NCBI RefSeq assembly: GCF_000714545.1
Contig: NZ_AUNB01000009.1
Coordinates: forward strand, 31,040-95,039
Direction: 5' to 3'
Length of the DNA: 64,000 nt
Source: Thioclava indica
GTDB taxonomy: Bacteria > Pseudomonadota > Alphaproteobacteria > Rhodobacterales > Rhodobacteraceae
Shown: positions 9,970-19,224 of the stretch, in pieces
How the letters are laid out: every line of letters begins with the position of its first letter
How positions within the stretch are numbered: the first letter of the stretch is position 1
The notes under the pieces: model-generated
The model's database searches: none
Told to the model about the DNA's origin: nothing
The model's input: the letters and a program-made list of their open reading frames with translations, nothing else
Program-made: the position numbers and the translations under genes

Positions 9970-11300
9970 GCACCGCACGTCAAGCAGATGCAGCAGCGGG
10001 CGGTCGTCTGCGCGCGCCCTTGTTCTTTGCCCTGATGGCCGGGCTGATCGTGCTGGAGGGGATGACCTCGGGCTGGAACTCGGCGCTGGGTATTCTCAAC
10101 ATGGGATTGCTGAGCGCGATCATGGCCTTGGGCGTGAATATGCAATGGGGCTATGCAGGGCTGTTTAACGCAGGTGCGATGGGGTTCGTCGCACTTGGCG
10201 GGCTGGCACCGGTGCTGATTTCGATGCCCCCCACGCCGGGCGCGTTCAAGGCGGGCGGCTTTGGCATTCTCGCGGCGTTTGCGGTGGCTGCAATCGCTGT
10301 GATCGGCGCGGTTTGGCTCTATCGCACCCTGCGCGGCAAGCTGCGTGGGCTTGCGGTGGCGGCGGTACTGATCGTGGGCTTTTTCACCTTTCGCTGGCTG
10401 TTTGATCCGGCAGTCGATGCCATCGAGGCGATCAACCCTTCGGCTGCGGGCAATCTTGGCGGCTTGGGCCTGCCGACACTGGTCAGCTGGCCGGTCGGTG
10501 CGCTGCTGGCGGCAGGTGCGGCGTGGCTGGTGGGCAAGATCGCACTGGGGCTGCGCTCGGATTATCTGGCGATTGCGACGCTGGGCATTGCGGAAATCGT
10601 AGTCGCTGTGCTGAAGAACGAGCAATGGCTGGATCGTGGTGTGCTCAACGTCAACGGCATCCCGCGCCCTTGGCCCGTACCTTATGAGATTGATCTGCAA
10701 AACAGCCACGCATTCGTGACCAAGATGCAGGCGTGGGGGATCGACCCGACGCTTGGCTCGACGATTACCGTGAAGCTGGCCTTCCTGTTGCTGTTCGTGA
10801 TCGTCATTTTCGCGCTGATCTGGCTGACGGAGATGTCGCTGCGCTCCCCTTGGGGGCGGATGATGCGCGCGATCCGCGACAATGAGGTCTCGGCCGCCGC
10901 GATGGGCAAAAACGTGACCCGTCGGCATTTGCAGATCTTCGTGCTTGGTTCGGCGGTGATCGGTTTGGCGGGGGCGATGATGATCTCGCTTGATGGTCAG
11001 ATGACGCCCTCAAGCTACAATCCGCTGCGCTATACGTTCATCGTGCTTGTGATGGTGATTGTCGGTGGGTCGGGCTCTAACTGGGGCTCGATCCTGGGCG
11101 GTGTATTGATCTGGTATGTCTGGGTGAAGGCAGGCGATTGGGGCCCTGATATGATGGCGATCCTGGCGAGCCCCTTCCCCGCAGGTCCGTTCAAAGAGCA
11201 TATGATCGACTCGGCGGCCCATATGCGGATGCTGGTGATGGGGATTATCTTGCTGGGCGTGCTGCGCTTTAGTCCGCGCGGGTTGTTGCCCGAGAAGTAA
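9966..11300 (+). CDS. livM: Branched-chain amino acid type ABC permease LivM
   Basis: A 444-residue inner-membrane permease, partner of LivH. It has an N-terminal cytoplasmic stretch and about ten hydrophobic segments. The LivM hallmarks are NMQWGYAGLFNAGAMGF near residue 60, LRSDYLAIATLGIAEI near 195, and SPWGRMMRAIRDNEVSAAAMGKN near 297, the EAA-like loop that docks on the ATPase. It is the last gene of the operon, with its start overlapping livH by 4 bp, and is followed by GC-rich hairpin repeats at 11310-11382. Confidence 0.92.
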   Translation: MSTARQADAAAGGRLRAPLFFALMAGLIVLEGMTSGWNSALGILNMGLLSAIMALGVNMQWGYAGLFNAGAMGFVALGGLAPVLISMPPTPGAFKAGGFGILAAFAVAAIAVIGAVWLYRTLRGKLRGLAVAAVLIVGFFTFRWLFDPAVDAIEAINPSAAGNLGGLGLPTLVSWPVGALLAAGAAWLVGKIALGLRSDYLAIATLGIAEIVVAVLKNEQWLDRGVLNVNGIPRPWPVPYEIDLQNSHAFVTKMQAWGIDPTLGSTITVKLAFLLLFVIVIFALIWLTEMSLRSPWGRMMRAIRDNEVSAAAMGKNVTRRHLQIFVLGSAVIGLAGAMMISLDGQMTPSSYNPLRYTFIVLVMVIVGGSGSNWGSILGGVLIWYVWVKAGDWGPDMMAILASPFPAGPFKEHMIDSAAHMRMLVMGIILLGVLRFSPRGLLPEK

Positions 11301-11307
11301 CGCGAGA

Positions 11308-11385
11308 AAAAAGAGGGGGCGCTGCCCCCCCCGTCGCCGGAGGGCGACAATTAACAGTCAAAGAGGGGGCGCTGCCCCCTCTGGC
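11308..11385. repeat. Duplicated GC-rich hairpin repeat after livM
   Basis: Two near copies of AGAGGGGGCGCTGCCCCC occur about 50 bp apart (from 11310 and from 11362). The second is a perfect inverted repeat, 11362-11382, with a GGGGGC stem. They are followed at 11400-11430 by a CCCCCGGGATATTTTT motif that I associate with dispersed intergenic repeats of this order. The second hairpin may end the liv transcript or the opposing alaX transcript, but neither strand has a good T tract. Confidence 0.55.
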
Positions 11386-11449
11386 CTTGCGGCCATTCAC
11401 CCCCGGGATATTTTTCAAGAGCGAAGCAGGGGCGCGCCCTGCCCGCGTA

Positions 11450-12178
11450 TTAGCGCAATTGCAGATAGACCCGGCGGTTCTGGCGGCCCTTTTTCTCGAT
11501 CTTGCCGATCTTGACGCCGCCGATTTCGCGCAAACTCGCCACATGCGTGCCGCCACAGGGTTGCAGATCAATCTGCGCGCTCTCGGCCCCGATCGCGATC
11601 AGGCGCACCCAGCCTTGGCCCACAGGCGGCGCGACCGACATGGTTTTCACCAGTTCGGGCTGTGCGGCGAGTTGCGCATCGGTGATCCAGCTTTCGCGGA
11701 CGGGTAAATCCTGTTCGATCCAGCCGTTCAGCAGCGCATCGAGCGCCTCGATATTGTCGGGTTTCTCGGCCATGTCGAAATCGAGCCGCCCGCGTTCAAC
11801 GCCGATCTGCCCACCGGTCACAGGATAAGGGATCGCGACCGAGAGCAAATGCAGCGCGGTGTGCACGCGCATATGGCGGTGGCGACGCTCCCAATCGAGT
11901 TCCTGCTGCACGCGCGTGCCCACGGGGGGCAGTGGCGCGGGCTCGGCAGGCACCAGAACCACCGCGCCGGGAGCGTTGGGTTCGCCTTTGACCGCAGTAG
12001 CAATTTCCAGCGCGCCGCCGTCCCAAACCAGCCGCCCACTATCGCCGGGTTGCCCGCCACCCGTTGGGTAAAAGATCGAATTCGCGCAGTAGATGCCGCC
12101 CTCGGATGTGTGGCCCGTCACGCGCGTCTCAAGATCACGCGCATAGGGATGGATGCGGTAGCTTTGCTGATGCGGCAT
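11450..12178 (-). CDS. alaX: Alanyl-tRNA editing protein AlaX (AlaX-M type)
   Basis: A free-standing homologue of the AlaRS editing domain that deacylates Ser-tRNA(Ala) or Gly-tRNA(Ala). The three zinc/active-site elements are present: FYPTGGGQPGDSG near residue 36 (the glycine-rich motif of AlaX-M and AlaRS), the HTALH zinc motif near residue 105, and CGGTHV near residue 209. The 242-residue length is right for AlaX-M. Its ATG overlaps the stop of the upstream mscS-type gene by one base (TAATG), so it is probably the last gene of the minus-strand operon. Confidence 0.92.
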   Translation of the reverse strand: MPHQQSYRIHPYARDLETRVTGHTSEGGIYCANSIFYPTGGGQPGDSGRLVWDGGALEIATAVKGEPNAPGAVVLVPAEPAPLPPVGTRVQQELDWERRHRHMRVHTALHLLSVAIPYPVTGGQIGVERGRLDFDMAEKPDNIEALDALLNGWIEQDLPVRESWITDAQLAAQPELVKTMSVAPPVGQGWVRLIAIGAESAQIDLQPCGGTHVASLREIGGVKIGKIEKKGRQNRRVYLQLR

Positions 12179-14709
12179 TAACGGGCTCCTCCACCGCCAT
12201 CGCCATCGCCATCGCCGTCAAAGTCCTCAATACCTTCGCCGGGCGTCGGTTTGCCCATATCGGCGCGCGTGACGGTTTGCGTCGGTGCAGCGGGCGCGGC
12301 TTGCAACTCTGCTTTGTCTGCGGGGGCTGCGGGCGGCTCCCCACGCCCGACATCGCGCAGCACTTCGGGATTGCGCAGCCACAGATCGCTTTGGGGAAAC
12401 GGCACTTCGATTCCAGCCTCGGCAAAGCGCGCGTTAATCTCGTGGTTCATTTCGCTCATCACGCGCAGCGAGAAATTCACATCCGACAGGATCACGCGCA
12501 GCTCAAAATCCAGACTCGAGGCCCCGAACCCCGTGAAAAGCACATAGGGTTCAGGGTTCATCATGATCAACGCCTGATTTTCCGCCACCTCAAGCAAGAT
12601 TTTCTCAACCTTGCGCGTATCGCTGCCATAGGCCACGCCGACTGGCACGATCAACCGCCCCGTAACATTGCCGCGCGTCCAGTTTGTTACCTGCCCAGAG
12701 ATCAGATCGGCATTAGGCACGATGACTTCGGAACGATCAAAGGTCACGATCCGGGTGGAGCGAACGGTGATCGCCTTGACGATCCCTTGCTGGCTGCCGA
12801 CCTCAATCCAGTCGCCCTCGGATATCGGGCGCTCGATCAGCAAGATGATGCCCGACACGAAGTTCTGCACGATGGTTTGAAGACCAAACCCAACACCCAC
12901 TGACAGCGCACCGGCGACGATGGCCAGCGAGCTAAGGTCAATCCCGGCCGAGGAAATCGCAATCACCGCAGCCAGAAAGATTCCGATATAGCCAAGGCCC
13001 GAAATGATCGCGCTTTGCCCGCCTTTGTCGATATTGGTTTTGGGCAACAGCGAGGTGCGTAGCGCGCCTTGCACCAGCCGCGTCACCGACAGGCCGATCA
13101 GGAAAATGACGAGGAACGTTACAAAAACGCCGGGTGAAATCGTGACGCCACCCAGCGTAGCGCCCGATTGAAACTTGCCCCATAGCTCTTTGAGGTCATC
13201 GACACGCGCGCCCCAGATCAGCGCCGCAACGGGCAGCGCCAGCGCCCCCAGCACGAAGCCAAACAATACCGGGATCAGAGATTCGCGCGCATCATCTTCG
13301 CGCCGCATCACGAACACATAGAGATCGGCGCTGAATTGCTGGATCACCAGCACCAGTGCGATCAGCCCCAGCGTCAGGGTCAACGGCCAGATCAGCGCAT
13401 TGGCCGCATTCACATAGCCAATCGCGCCCAGCACCGGGCCAATCATCGCGACGGCGATCACCAGATTGCCAATCGCCCCGACGATGCGATCGCGAAAGGC
13501 TTTTTCCTCGGTATCGGATTTTTCATTTCGCAGATGGCGGCGCAGCAGCCGGCCAAGGCGATACAGCAAAATCCCCGCCAGCACCTGAAGCGGAAAGGCC
13601 ATAACGCCAAAACCCGCATCCAGCGTGCGCGCCAACGCCTCGGTTTGATCGCTGGTCTTGGCGGCCCCGGTGAGCACCCGCTCGCCCTGCGTCACGATCC
13701 AGTCGCCAAGCGGGCCTTGCAAGCCCACAAGCAGCCCGAACAGGATGGTCAAAACCCGCCCCTCGCGGCGCCGCTCGGTCGTCAGATTGAACGGAGACTC
13801 TTGCTGCTCGCTTTTGGGAAAGACACGGCCCGCCAACCAGACCGCGGTGATGATCACACTCGCCGTGGCACCAAGCACGTTGACCAGTTCAAGCCAAAGC
13901 GGCCCAAGCAATGCGGTCTGGCGCAAGGCAAGGATCAAGAGTGCGAGGCCTGCGAGAGGCAGGAAAAGCTGGCCCAACGATACCAGCGCATCGATGACGC
14001 GGCGCGCGCGCAGGGCGAGACGTTTTTCTAGAAAACCCGCCAGCCGCTCGATCCAGTGTCGCCCCCGGACCAACAACAGCAATGCGACAAACAGCAGGCC
14101 CACGATCACCGGCGCATTGTCACGCATCGTAGCATAGGGGGTATTGGTGCTGAGCGTGTCATACATCTCACCGCTGAGCGCCCCGGTCAGCGATCCGGTA
14201 ATCGCAAGCGCTTCGGGCCAGTTGACCGGGTTCAGCGGCGAAGGAGTCAGACGCAGCAGCTTGTCCGTCTGGCGCGCGCGCACCAACTTGTCGATATTGG
14301 CAACGATGACATCGGCCCGGCTGGCGGCCTCGCTGGCGCGCAGACCGGGCGCTTGCAGTTGCGACAGTTGATCTTGCAGCGTCTTGCGACGGCTTGTGAT
14401 CGCCTGATCCTCGGTCTCGCCTTCTTTCGGAGCAGGCCCAAGCGCCTCAATCTGTGCCTTGAGCGTCGCGATCTGGCTGGCATTGATGTCTTCGGCAGCG
14501 GTCAGCGTCTTGCGCCAACCATCAACCTTGGTGCGCAAAGCATCCAGGCTCGCACTATCGGCGGTGCCGTCTTGCACGGTATTTTCCGCCGCAGCCGCGA
14601 CCTTGTCCCACGCTGCATAATCGGGCGCGTCTGTGGTTTGAGCCAACGCCAAGCCTGGCAAGGCCAGCGCGAGCATGAGTACCCAAAGACGCGCCAGCCG
14701 CCAGATCAT
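12178..14709 (-). CDS. Large MscS-family mechanosensitive ion channel
   Basis: An 843-residue protein of the large MscS class (MscK/YbiO/YjeP-like). It has a signal peptide (residues 1-24, ending ALA), a periplasmic helical domain to about 180, roughly eleven membrane segments to about 640, then the pore helix region (IVAGALSVGVGFGLQTIVQNF) and the soluble MscS domain (IERPISEGDWIEV, ...VIVPNADLISGQVTNWTR). Such channels open on hypo-osmotic stress. The C-terminal tail ends in a DGDGDGDGGGG run encoded by short GAT-GGC repeats. The start at 14709 overlaps the cysK stop (ATGA); in-frame ATGs further upstream lie inside cysK. It is the fourth gene of the trgA-trgB-cysK cluster. Confidence 0.92.
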   Translation of the reverse strand: MIWRLARLWVLMLALALPGLALAQTTDAPDYAAWDKVAAAAENTVQDGTADSASLDALRTKVDGWRKTLTAAEDINASQIATLKAQIEALGPAPKEGETEDQAITSRRKTLQDQLSQLQAPGLRASEAASRADVIVANIDKLVRARQTDKLLRLTPSPLNPVNWPEALAITGSLTGALSGEMYDTLSTNTPYATMRDNAPVIVGLLFVALLLLVRGRHWIERLAGFLEKRLALRARRVIDALVSLGQLFLPLAGLALLILALRQTALLGPLWLELVNVLGATASVIITAVWLAGRVFPKSEQQESPFNLTTERRREGRVLTILFGLLVGLQGPLGDWIVTQGERVLTGAAKTSDQTEALARTLDAGFGVMAFPLQVLAGILLYRLGRLLRRHLRNEKSDTEEKAFRDRIVGAIGNLVIAVAMIGPVLGAIGYVNAANALIWPLTLTLGLIALVLVIQQFSADLYVFVMRREDDARESLIPVLFGFVLGALALPVAALIWGARVDDLKELWGKFQSGATLGGVTISPGVFVTFLVIFLIGLSVTRLVQGALRTSLLPKTNIDKGGQSAIISGLGYIGIFLAAVIAISSAGIDLSSLAIVAGALSVGVGFGLQTIVQNFVSGIILLIERPISEGDWIEVGSQQGIVKAITVRSTRIVTFDRSEVIVPNADLISGQVTNWTRGNVTGRLIVPVGVAYGSDTRKVEKILLEVAENQALIMMNPEPYVLFTGFGASSLDFELRVILSDVNFSLRVMSEMNHEINARFAEAGIEVPFPQSDLWLRNPEVLRDVGRGEPPAAPADKAELQAAPAAPTQTVTRADMGKPTPGEGIEDFDGDGDGDGGGGAR

Positions 14710-15737
14710 TGCGCGAAGACCTCGGGGATCGTGCGACCGGGGCCATCCAGCCAATCGGGAACGGGCAAGCCCTTTTCGTGCAGAAAGGCGGGGTTGAACA
14801 GCTTGGATTGATAGCGCGTGCCGTAATCGCACAGGATCGTCACAATCGTGTGGCCCGGCCCCATCTCACGCGCCATGCGGATTGCGCCGGCCACATTGAT
14901 GCCAGACGAGCCACCAAGGCACAGGCCCTCTTCACTCAGCAGATCAAAGACAATCGGCAGCGCCTCGGCATCGGGGATATTGTAGCTCATATCCGGGGTG
15001 AAGCCCTCTAGATTGGCGGTGATGCGGCCCTGCCCGATCCCTTCGGCGATTGAGGAGCCTTCGGATTTCAGCTCGCCCGTCGTGTAAAAACTGTGCAGCG
15101 CTGCGCCATCAGGATCGGCCAGCGCGACCTTCACGCCCTTGGGCTGAAGCGCCATGCCGATGCCCGCCAGCGTCCCCCCTGATCCGACCGCGCAGACAAA
15201 ACCATGCACATGCCCGCCGGTCTGTTCCCAAATCTCGGGGCCGGTGGTTTCGATATGGGCCTGACGATTGGCCGTGTTGTCAAACTGATTGGCCCAGACC
15301 GCACCGTTGGGGTCGGATTTTGCCAGCTCATTGGCTAAGCGTTCTGAGTAGCGCACGAAGTTGTTGGGATTTTTGTAAGGCGCGGCAGGCACTTCGACCA
15401 ATTGTGCGCCCGCCAGACGCAGCATGTCTTTCTTTTCCTGACTTTGCGTCTCGGGGATCACGATGACCGAGCGAAACCCCATCGAGGCCCCGACCAACGC
15501 CAGCCCGATGCCGGTATTGCCCGCCGTGCCCTCGACAATCGTGCCACCGGGTTGCAGCGCGCCGCGCTGGATCGCATCGCGAATGATATAAAGCGCCGCG
15601 CGATCCTTGACCGACTGGCCGGGATTGAGAAACTCGGCCTTGCCCAAAATCGTGCAGCCCGTCATCTCGGACGCTTTTCTCAGCTTGATAAGCGGGGTGT
15701 GCCCCACCGCTGCCGCCAGATCGCCGCAAATGCGCAT
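14706..15737 (-). CDS. cysK: Cysteine synthase (O-acetylserine sulfhydrylase)
   Basis: A PLP enzyme that makes cysteine from O-acetylserine and sulfide. Lys44 in NPGQSVKDRAA is the Schiff-base lysine; EGTAGNTGIGLA is the substrate loop; VGSGGTLAGI is the phosphate-binding loop. 343 residues, normal to slightly long. The start at 15737 (MRICGDL) is chosen because GGAGG lies 7 bases upstream; an upstream in-frame ATG at 15809 would extend it into trgB. It overlaps the mscS-type gene by 4 bp. In Rhodobacter sphaeroides cysK lies beside trgAB and contributes to high-level tellurite resistance, which matches this order. Confidence 0.93.
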   Translation of the reverse strand: MRICGDLAAAVGHTPLIKLRKASEMTGCTILGKAEFLNPGQSVKDRAALYIIRDAIQRGALQPGGTIVEGTAGNTGIGLALVGASMGFRSVIVIPETQSQEKKDMLRLAGAQLVEVPAAPYKNPNNFVRYSERLANELAKSDPNGAVWANQFDNTANRQAHIETTGPEIWEQTGGHVHGFVCAVGSGGTLAGIGMALQPKGVKVALADPDGAALHSFYTTGELKSEGSSIAEGIGQGRITANLEGFTPDMSYNIPDAEALPIVFDLLSEEGLCLGGSSGINVAGAIRMAREMGPGHTIVTILCDYGTRYQSKLFNPAFLHEKGLPVPDWLDGPGRTIPEVFAQ

Positions 15738-15805
15738 GAAATCCTCCAGTGTCGCGCGCCCCGTCAGGGCATTGTCCCCAGACTTAGGCCGCCGCGCGCG
15801 CCACC

Positions 15806-16927
15806 TCAAGCCTTGGCGCGCAAACTCTCACGCATCCGATCCAGCCACAGCGACAGCACGACAAGGGGTGCATTGCCCGCCTCGCCGGTTTGCACCATCT
15901 CCATAAGCTGATCGAAGGGCACCAGATGGGGGCGGATATCCTCGCCCTCATCCTCAACACCGCCCGGTCGCCCGGCGTCATCGGGCAGATCGGTCAGGCC
16001 GATATAGCAATGAATGAACTCGGATTTTGCCCCCGGCGTGGGGTAAAAACGCGGCGCTTCGATCAGGTGATCAAGGGTGATGCCCGCCTCTTCCATTGCT
16101 TCGCGATGTGCGGTTTGCTCGGGGCTTTCGCCGGGATCAATGCGCCCGGCAATGGCCTCAATCATCCAGGGGTTTGGCTCTCCGCGCGCAAAAGGGCCTG
16201 CGCGAAACTGCTCGATCAACAAAACGCGGTCGCGGCGCGCGTCATAGGGCAGAACAACCGCCGCATCGCCCGAGATGAAGGCCGCCCGACTTAGCGTATC
16301 CGAGTAACCACCCGCGAACAGGCGATGGCGCAGGTCGTAATCTTCTATGAGGAAAAATCCATGATAGCCAATAGATTGCGACTCGATCTTAACGTCCTCC
16401 TCTTGCACAGCACGGCGCAAGGTTTGCGGCATCGGTTTCGCTTGGGCTGATAGCTTCGACGCGGCACACACCAAAATCGAGTGATAGCGCGCATTTGCCG
16501 CCTCTGGTCCGATTTGTTCAGCCTCGTGGATAAACTGCGCTGCCGCCTCGGTTTTAAGCGCGCCCCATTGCGCGCGCCACTGTGCAAGCGTCCAGTCCGC
16601 GCCCGGATCCCAGTGGCCAGCGCCGGGCAGCCAAACCCGCGCCGCAACCTTTTCACCGTCTTGGGATAGCTGCAAATCGCAAGGCGTATAGCCCGCCTCA
16701 TACCACGCGATGCGCTCGGCCTCATGTGTGCTCAGCGTGCAAATAATGCCTGTCGTGGTCGCGCCCGCCTGCGCCTCGAGCACGGGAAAGCCAAGCGGCA
16801 CGCCATCGCGGCACGCCTCCCGCGCGCGATAGCCCTCTAACTCCGCCGGATGCAAGTCGGGAATACGCCCGATCACCGCGCGCAAAAGCGGCGGATGACA
16901 GAGCGTTCCGTAGAAGAAATGTTGCAT
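15806..16927 (-). CDS. trgB: TrgB-type protein: gamma-glutamylcyclotransferase-like + Nudix hydrolase fusion
   Basis: A 373-residue two-domain protein. Residues 1-~135 resemble the AIG2/GGCT fold: HFFYGTLCHPPLL is the YGTL substrate-binding motif. Residues ~175-365 form a Nudix hydrolase with a complete Nudix box (GRIDPGE, 7 residues, REAMEEAGI) of the ADP-ribose pyrophosphatase (NudF/YffH) type. The start at 16927 (MQHFFYG) fits the first strand of the GGCT domain; an in-frame ATG at 16966 is possible. It lies between trgA and cysK, the known order of the R. sphaeroides tellurite-resistance locus. The actual reaction is unknown; ADP-ribose-like nucleotide hydrolysis is inferred from the box. 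Confidence 0.88.
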   Translation of the reverse strand: MQHFFYGTLCHPPLLRAVIGRIPDLHPAELEGYRAREACRDGVPLGFPVLEAQAGATTTGIICTLSTHEAERIAWYEAGYTPCDLQLSQDGEKVAARVWLPGAGHWDPGADWTLAQWRAQWGALKTEAAAQFIHEAEQIGPEAANARYHSILVCAASKLSAQAKPMPQTLRRAVQEEDVKIESQSIGYHGFFLIEDYDLRHRLFAGGYSDTLSRAAFISGDAAVVLPYDARRDRVLLIEQFRAGPFARGEPNPWMIEAIAGRIDPGESPEQTAHREAMEEAGITLDHLIEAPRFYPTPGAKSEFIHCYIGLTDLPDDAGRPGGVEDEGEDIRPHLVPFDQLMEMVQTGEAGNAPLVVLSLWLDRMRESLRAKA

Positions 16928-16996
16928 ACTCAAGAGGCTGCCCAACGACCTGATTTCAACAGCCACCCTGCGCGCGTGGCCCCTGATGTCAAGCGC

Positions 16997-17479
16997 TTAG
17001 CGGCCGTATTTGCGATAGGCCCATTCTGACGCGCCCCCCGCAAGAACAGCCCCGCAGATCAGAACGATCAAAACATCAACGCTAAACGAGGCCTGCGCAA
17101 TCGCGGCACCCTGACCGATAATATCGACCAATGCCTCAACCGCATCATCATAGCGCATCCGCAACGCCAGTTTCAGCATCTGCGCCGCGCCAAGAAACGC
17201 ATAGCTCCATGCCATCATGTAAAGCGCGCCGCGAAGGCCATCGCTAATCGCGCTCATCCACGGCCGCCCGGGGTGTAAACCGACAACCCGCCAGCCCAGC
17301 AAAAGCCCGAAGGACGACGCCACCAGCGGCAAAATACTTGCCCCTTCAACGCCTTGGGGCAAAGCGGGAATAATCTCGTTAGCAGTAAAAAAACCCGTTC
17401 CCGCAAGTGAAATCGCGGCAAAAAATTTTGCCATTGTCGGGATCTGCATCTTTGTATTTCGAACGGCCAAGCGTTGCAT
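16997..17479 (-). CDS. trgA: TrgA family inner-membrane protein
   Basis: About 160 residues with four hydrophobic segments and the pattern of TrgA proteins: MAKFFAAISLAGTGF, then GLLLGWRVVG and LRMRYDDAVEALVDI. TrgA was named for its effect on tellurite resistance in Rhodobacter sphaeroides; its biochemical role is unknown. The start at 17479 (MQRLAVRN) is preferred because GAGGAG lies 7-8 bases before it; starts at 17449 or at the MAKFF methionine are possible, and an upstream GTG-type start at 17521 is unlikely. It is the first gene of the cluster trgA-trgB-cysK-mscS-alaX, with roughly 70-bp gaps to trgB and from trgB to cysK. Confidence 0.87.
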   Translation of the reverse strand: MQRLAVRNTKMQIPTMAKFFAAISLAGTGFFTANEIIPALPQGVEGASILPLVASSFGLLLGWRVVGLHPGRPWMSAISDGLRGALYMMAWSYAFLGAAQMLKLALRMRYDDAVEALVDIIGQGAAIAQASFSVDVLIVLICGAVLAGGASEWAYRKYGR

Positions 17480-17614
17480 AACATACTCCTCACCCGGCGA
17501 AAAAAGGCCGGGGCATACCATAGGCTTACGGATTTAAAGAAGAATTACGGCAAAATTACGGTACTTTCCGCTAGGGGAAGCCTTTTTTCTTTCAAGAAGA
17601 GCGCAGACTGCCCC

Positions 17615-19033
17615 TCAATCCGTGTCGCGATGCGCGTGATAGGCGGCCAGCGCACACTCTCGTCCGCCCTTGAGATCGGCGATTTGCGCGGGATAGCTCT
17701 GATCCGGCGTTAACCCCCAACTGCGCGGGATTGCGTCAAAGAAATCGCGCGCGGTTTGCGGTGGGTTGGACTGCCCCTCTAGAATGAACTTATCGCGATA
17801 GTCTTTTGTTTTGTCGAATTTTTTAAGCTGCGTTTCAGGATTGAAAACGCGGAAATATGGCGCGGCATCCGGCCCTGATCCGGCCACCCATTGCCAGCCC
17901 ATCGCATTGCTTGCCGGATCCCAGTCGATCAGGCAATCTTCAAACCAACGCCGCCCGACACGCCAATCCGTCATCAGATGTTTCGTCAGATAAGACGCGA
18001 CAATCATGCGCGCGCGATTGTGCATCGTGCCGGTGACATACATCTCACGCATCGCCGCATCGACAAAGGGCTCGCCCGTCATGCCACGGCGCCACGCCTT
18101 GGCGTCATTGTTGTCGGGGCGCCATGGGAAGCCGTTCCACTCTTTGCGCCAGTTTGCCTCGGCCAGATCGGGGAAATGATAAAGCAGATGCCAAGCAAAT
18201 TCGCGCCAGACCAATTCCTTGAGGAAATGCTCGGCCCCCGCCGCGCCCTCTTGAACATGACGCCATCCCGCATGCCAGACCGCGCGGGGGGAAATCTCGC
18301 CATAGGTCAGGTTTTCCGACAGGCCCGAGGTCGCGCCCGACGCGGGAAAATCGCGTTCGGTTTTGTAGTGCTCGATATGATCGCGCAGAAAGGTCGACAA
18401 GCGACCTTGCGCCCGTGCCTCACCGATATGGGCGTATTTCGCCACGACCTCTGCGCCGCGGTTCATCGCATCCCCCATTTGCCAGTCCGACAGGGTTTCA
18501 CTGTCAGGCCAGTTACTTGGAGCACGAAGTTCAGACACGGTTTTGAGCGGCGCGGCAATATCGCGGCCCTTCACCGCGCGCCAGTATGGCGAATAGACCT
18601 TGTAAGGTTCGCCCTTGCCGGTTTGCACGCTCCACGGCTCAAACAGCAGATGGCCCGCCTGGCTTTCGGCCGTGATCCCGTCCTCTTTTAACGCCGCCTT
18701 GACGGCCTTGTCGCGCGCAACTGAGGCCGGATCATAAGCGCGTGACCAATGCACCGCGCGCGCTCCGGTTTGGGCGATCAACGCGCGCAACACCTCAAGC
18801 GGGTCACCCTTGCGCAAAATCAGGCGCGATCCTTTTTCCGCGAGTGCGTCGGCAAAATGATCGACGGCCTCACCAAGACGCCATTTTGGCGCCGCCCCCA
18901 GTGCCGCGACCTGATCGTCGTAAATAAACACCGGGATCACCGCCGCCCCATTCGCAGCCGCCGCCACCATTGCAGGATGATCATAAAAGCGGAAATCCCG
19001 CCGAAGCCAAAGCAGTGTCACATCCGCGCTCAT
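17615..19033 (-). CDS. phrB: Deoxyribodipyrimidine photolyase (class I CPD photolyase)
   Basis: A 472-residue flavoenzyme that uses blue light to split cyclobutane pyrimidine dimers. An N-terminal Rossmann-like antenna domain begins LLWLRRDFRFYDHP. The C-terminal FAD domain has ELVWREFAWHLLYHFP, the GEPFVDAAMREMYVTGTMHNRAR region and GWQWVAGSGPDAAPYFRVFNP, all diagnostic of class I photolyases. The start at 19033 has GAGGG 6-7 bases upstream. It lies 135 bp upstream of trgA on the same strand and may share its transcript. Confidence 0.95.
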   Translation of the reverse strand: MSADVTLLWLRRDFRFYDHPAMVAAAANGAAVIPVFIYDDQVAALGAAPKWRLGEAVDHFADALAEKGSRLILRKGDPLEVLRALIAQTGARAVHWSRAYDPASVARDKAVKAALKEDGITAESQAGHLLFEPWSVQTGKGEPYKVYSPYWRAVKGRDIAAPLKTVSELRAPSNWPDSETLSDWQMGDAMNRGAEVVAKYAHIGEARAQGRLSTFLRDHIEHYKTERDFPASGATSGLSENLTYGEISPRAVWHAGWRHVQEGAAGAEHFLKELVWREFAWHLLYHFPDLAEANWRKEWNGFPWRPDNNDAKAWRRGMTGEPFVDAAMREMYVTGTMHNRARMIVASYLTKHLMTDWRVGRRWFEDCLIDWDPASNAMGWQWVAGSGPDAAPYFRVFNPETQLKKFDKTKDYRDKFILEGQSNPPQTARDFFDAIPRSWGLTPDQSYPAQIADLKGGRECALAAYHAHRDTD

Positions 19034-19224
19034 CAATCCCTCACATCTATAGCCGCTCAAATACTACGCAGATCTACGCGAAAGGTTCACTTTCCGCTTC
19101 TTGCGGGCCGTTTGAACGAATCTTAACTTGCACCCGCCTACTATATTGGGAACCAAGCAAGCCATGCAGCCTTTCGATCAAGGCACGCGTGTCGCTCCAT
19201 CATTGCTGCAAGGCCAGAGGCTAT

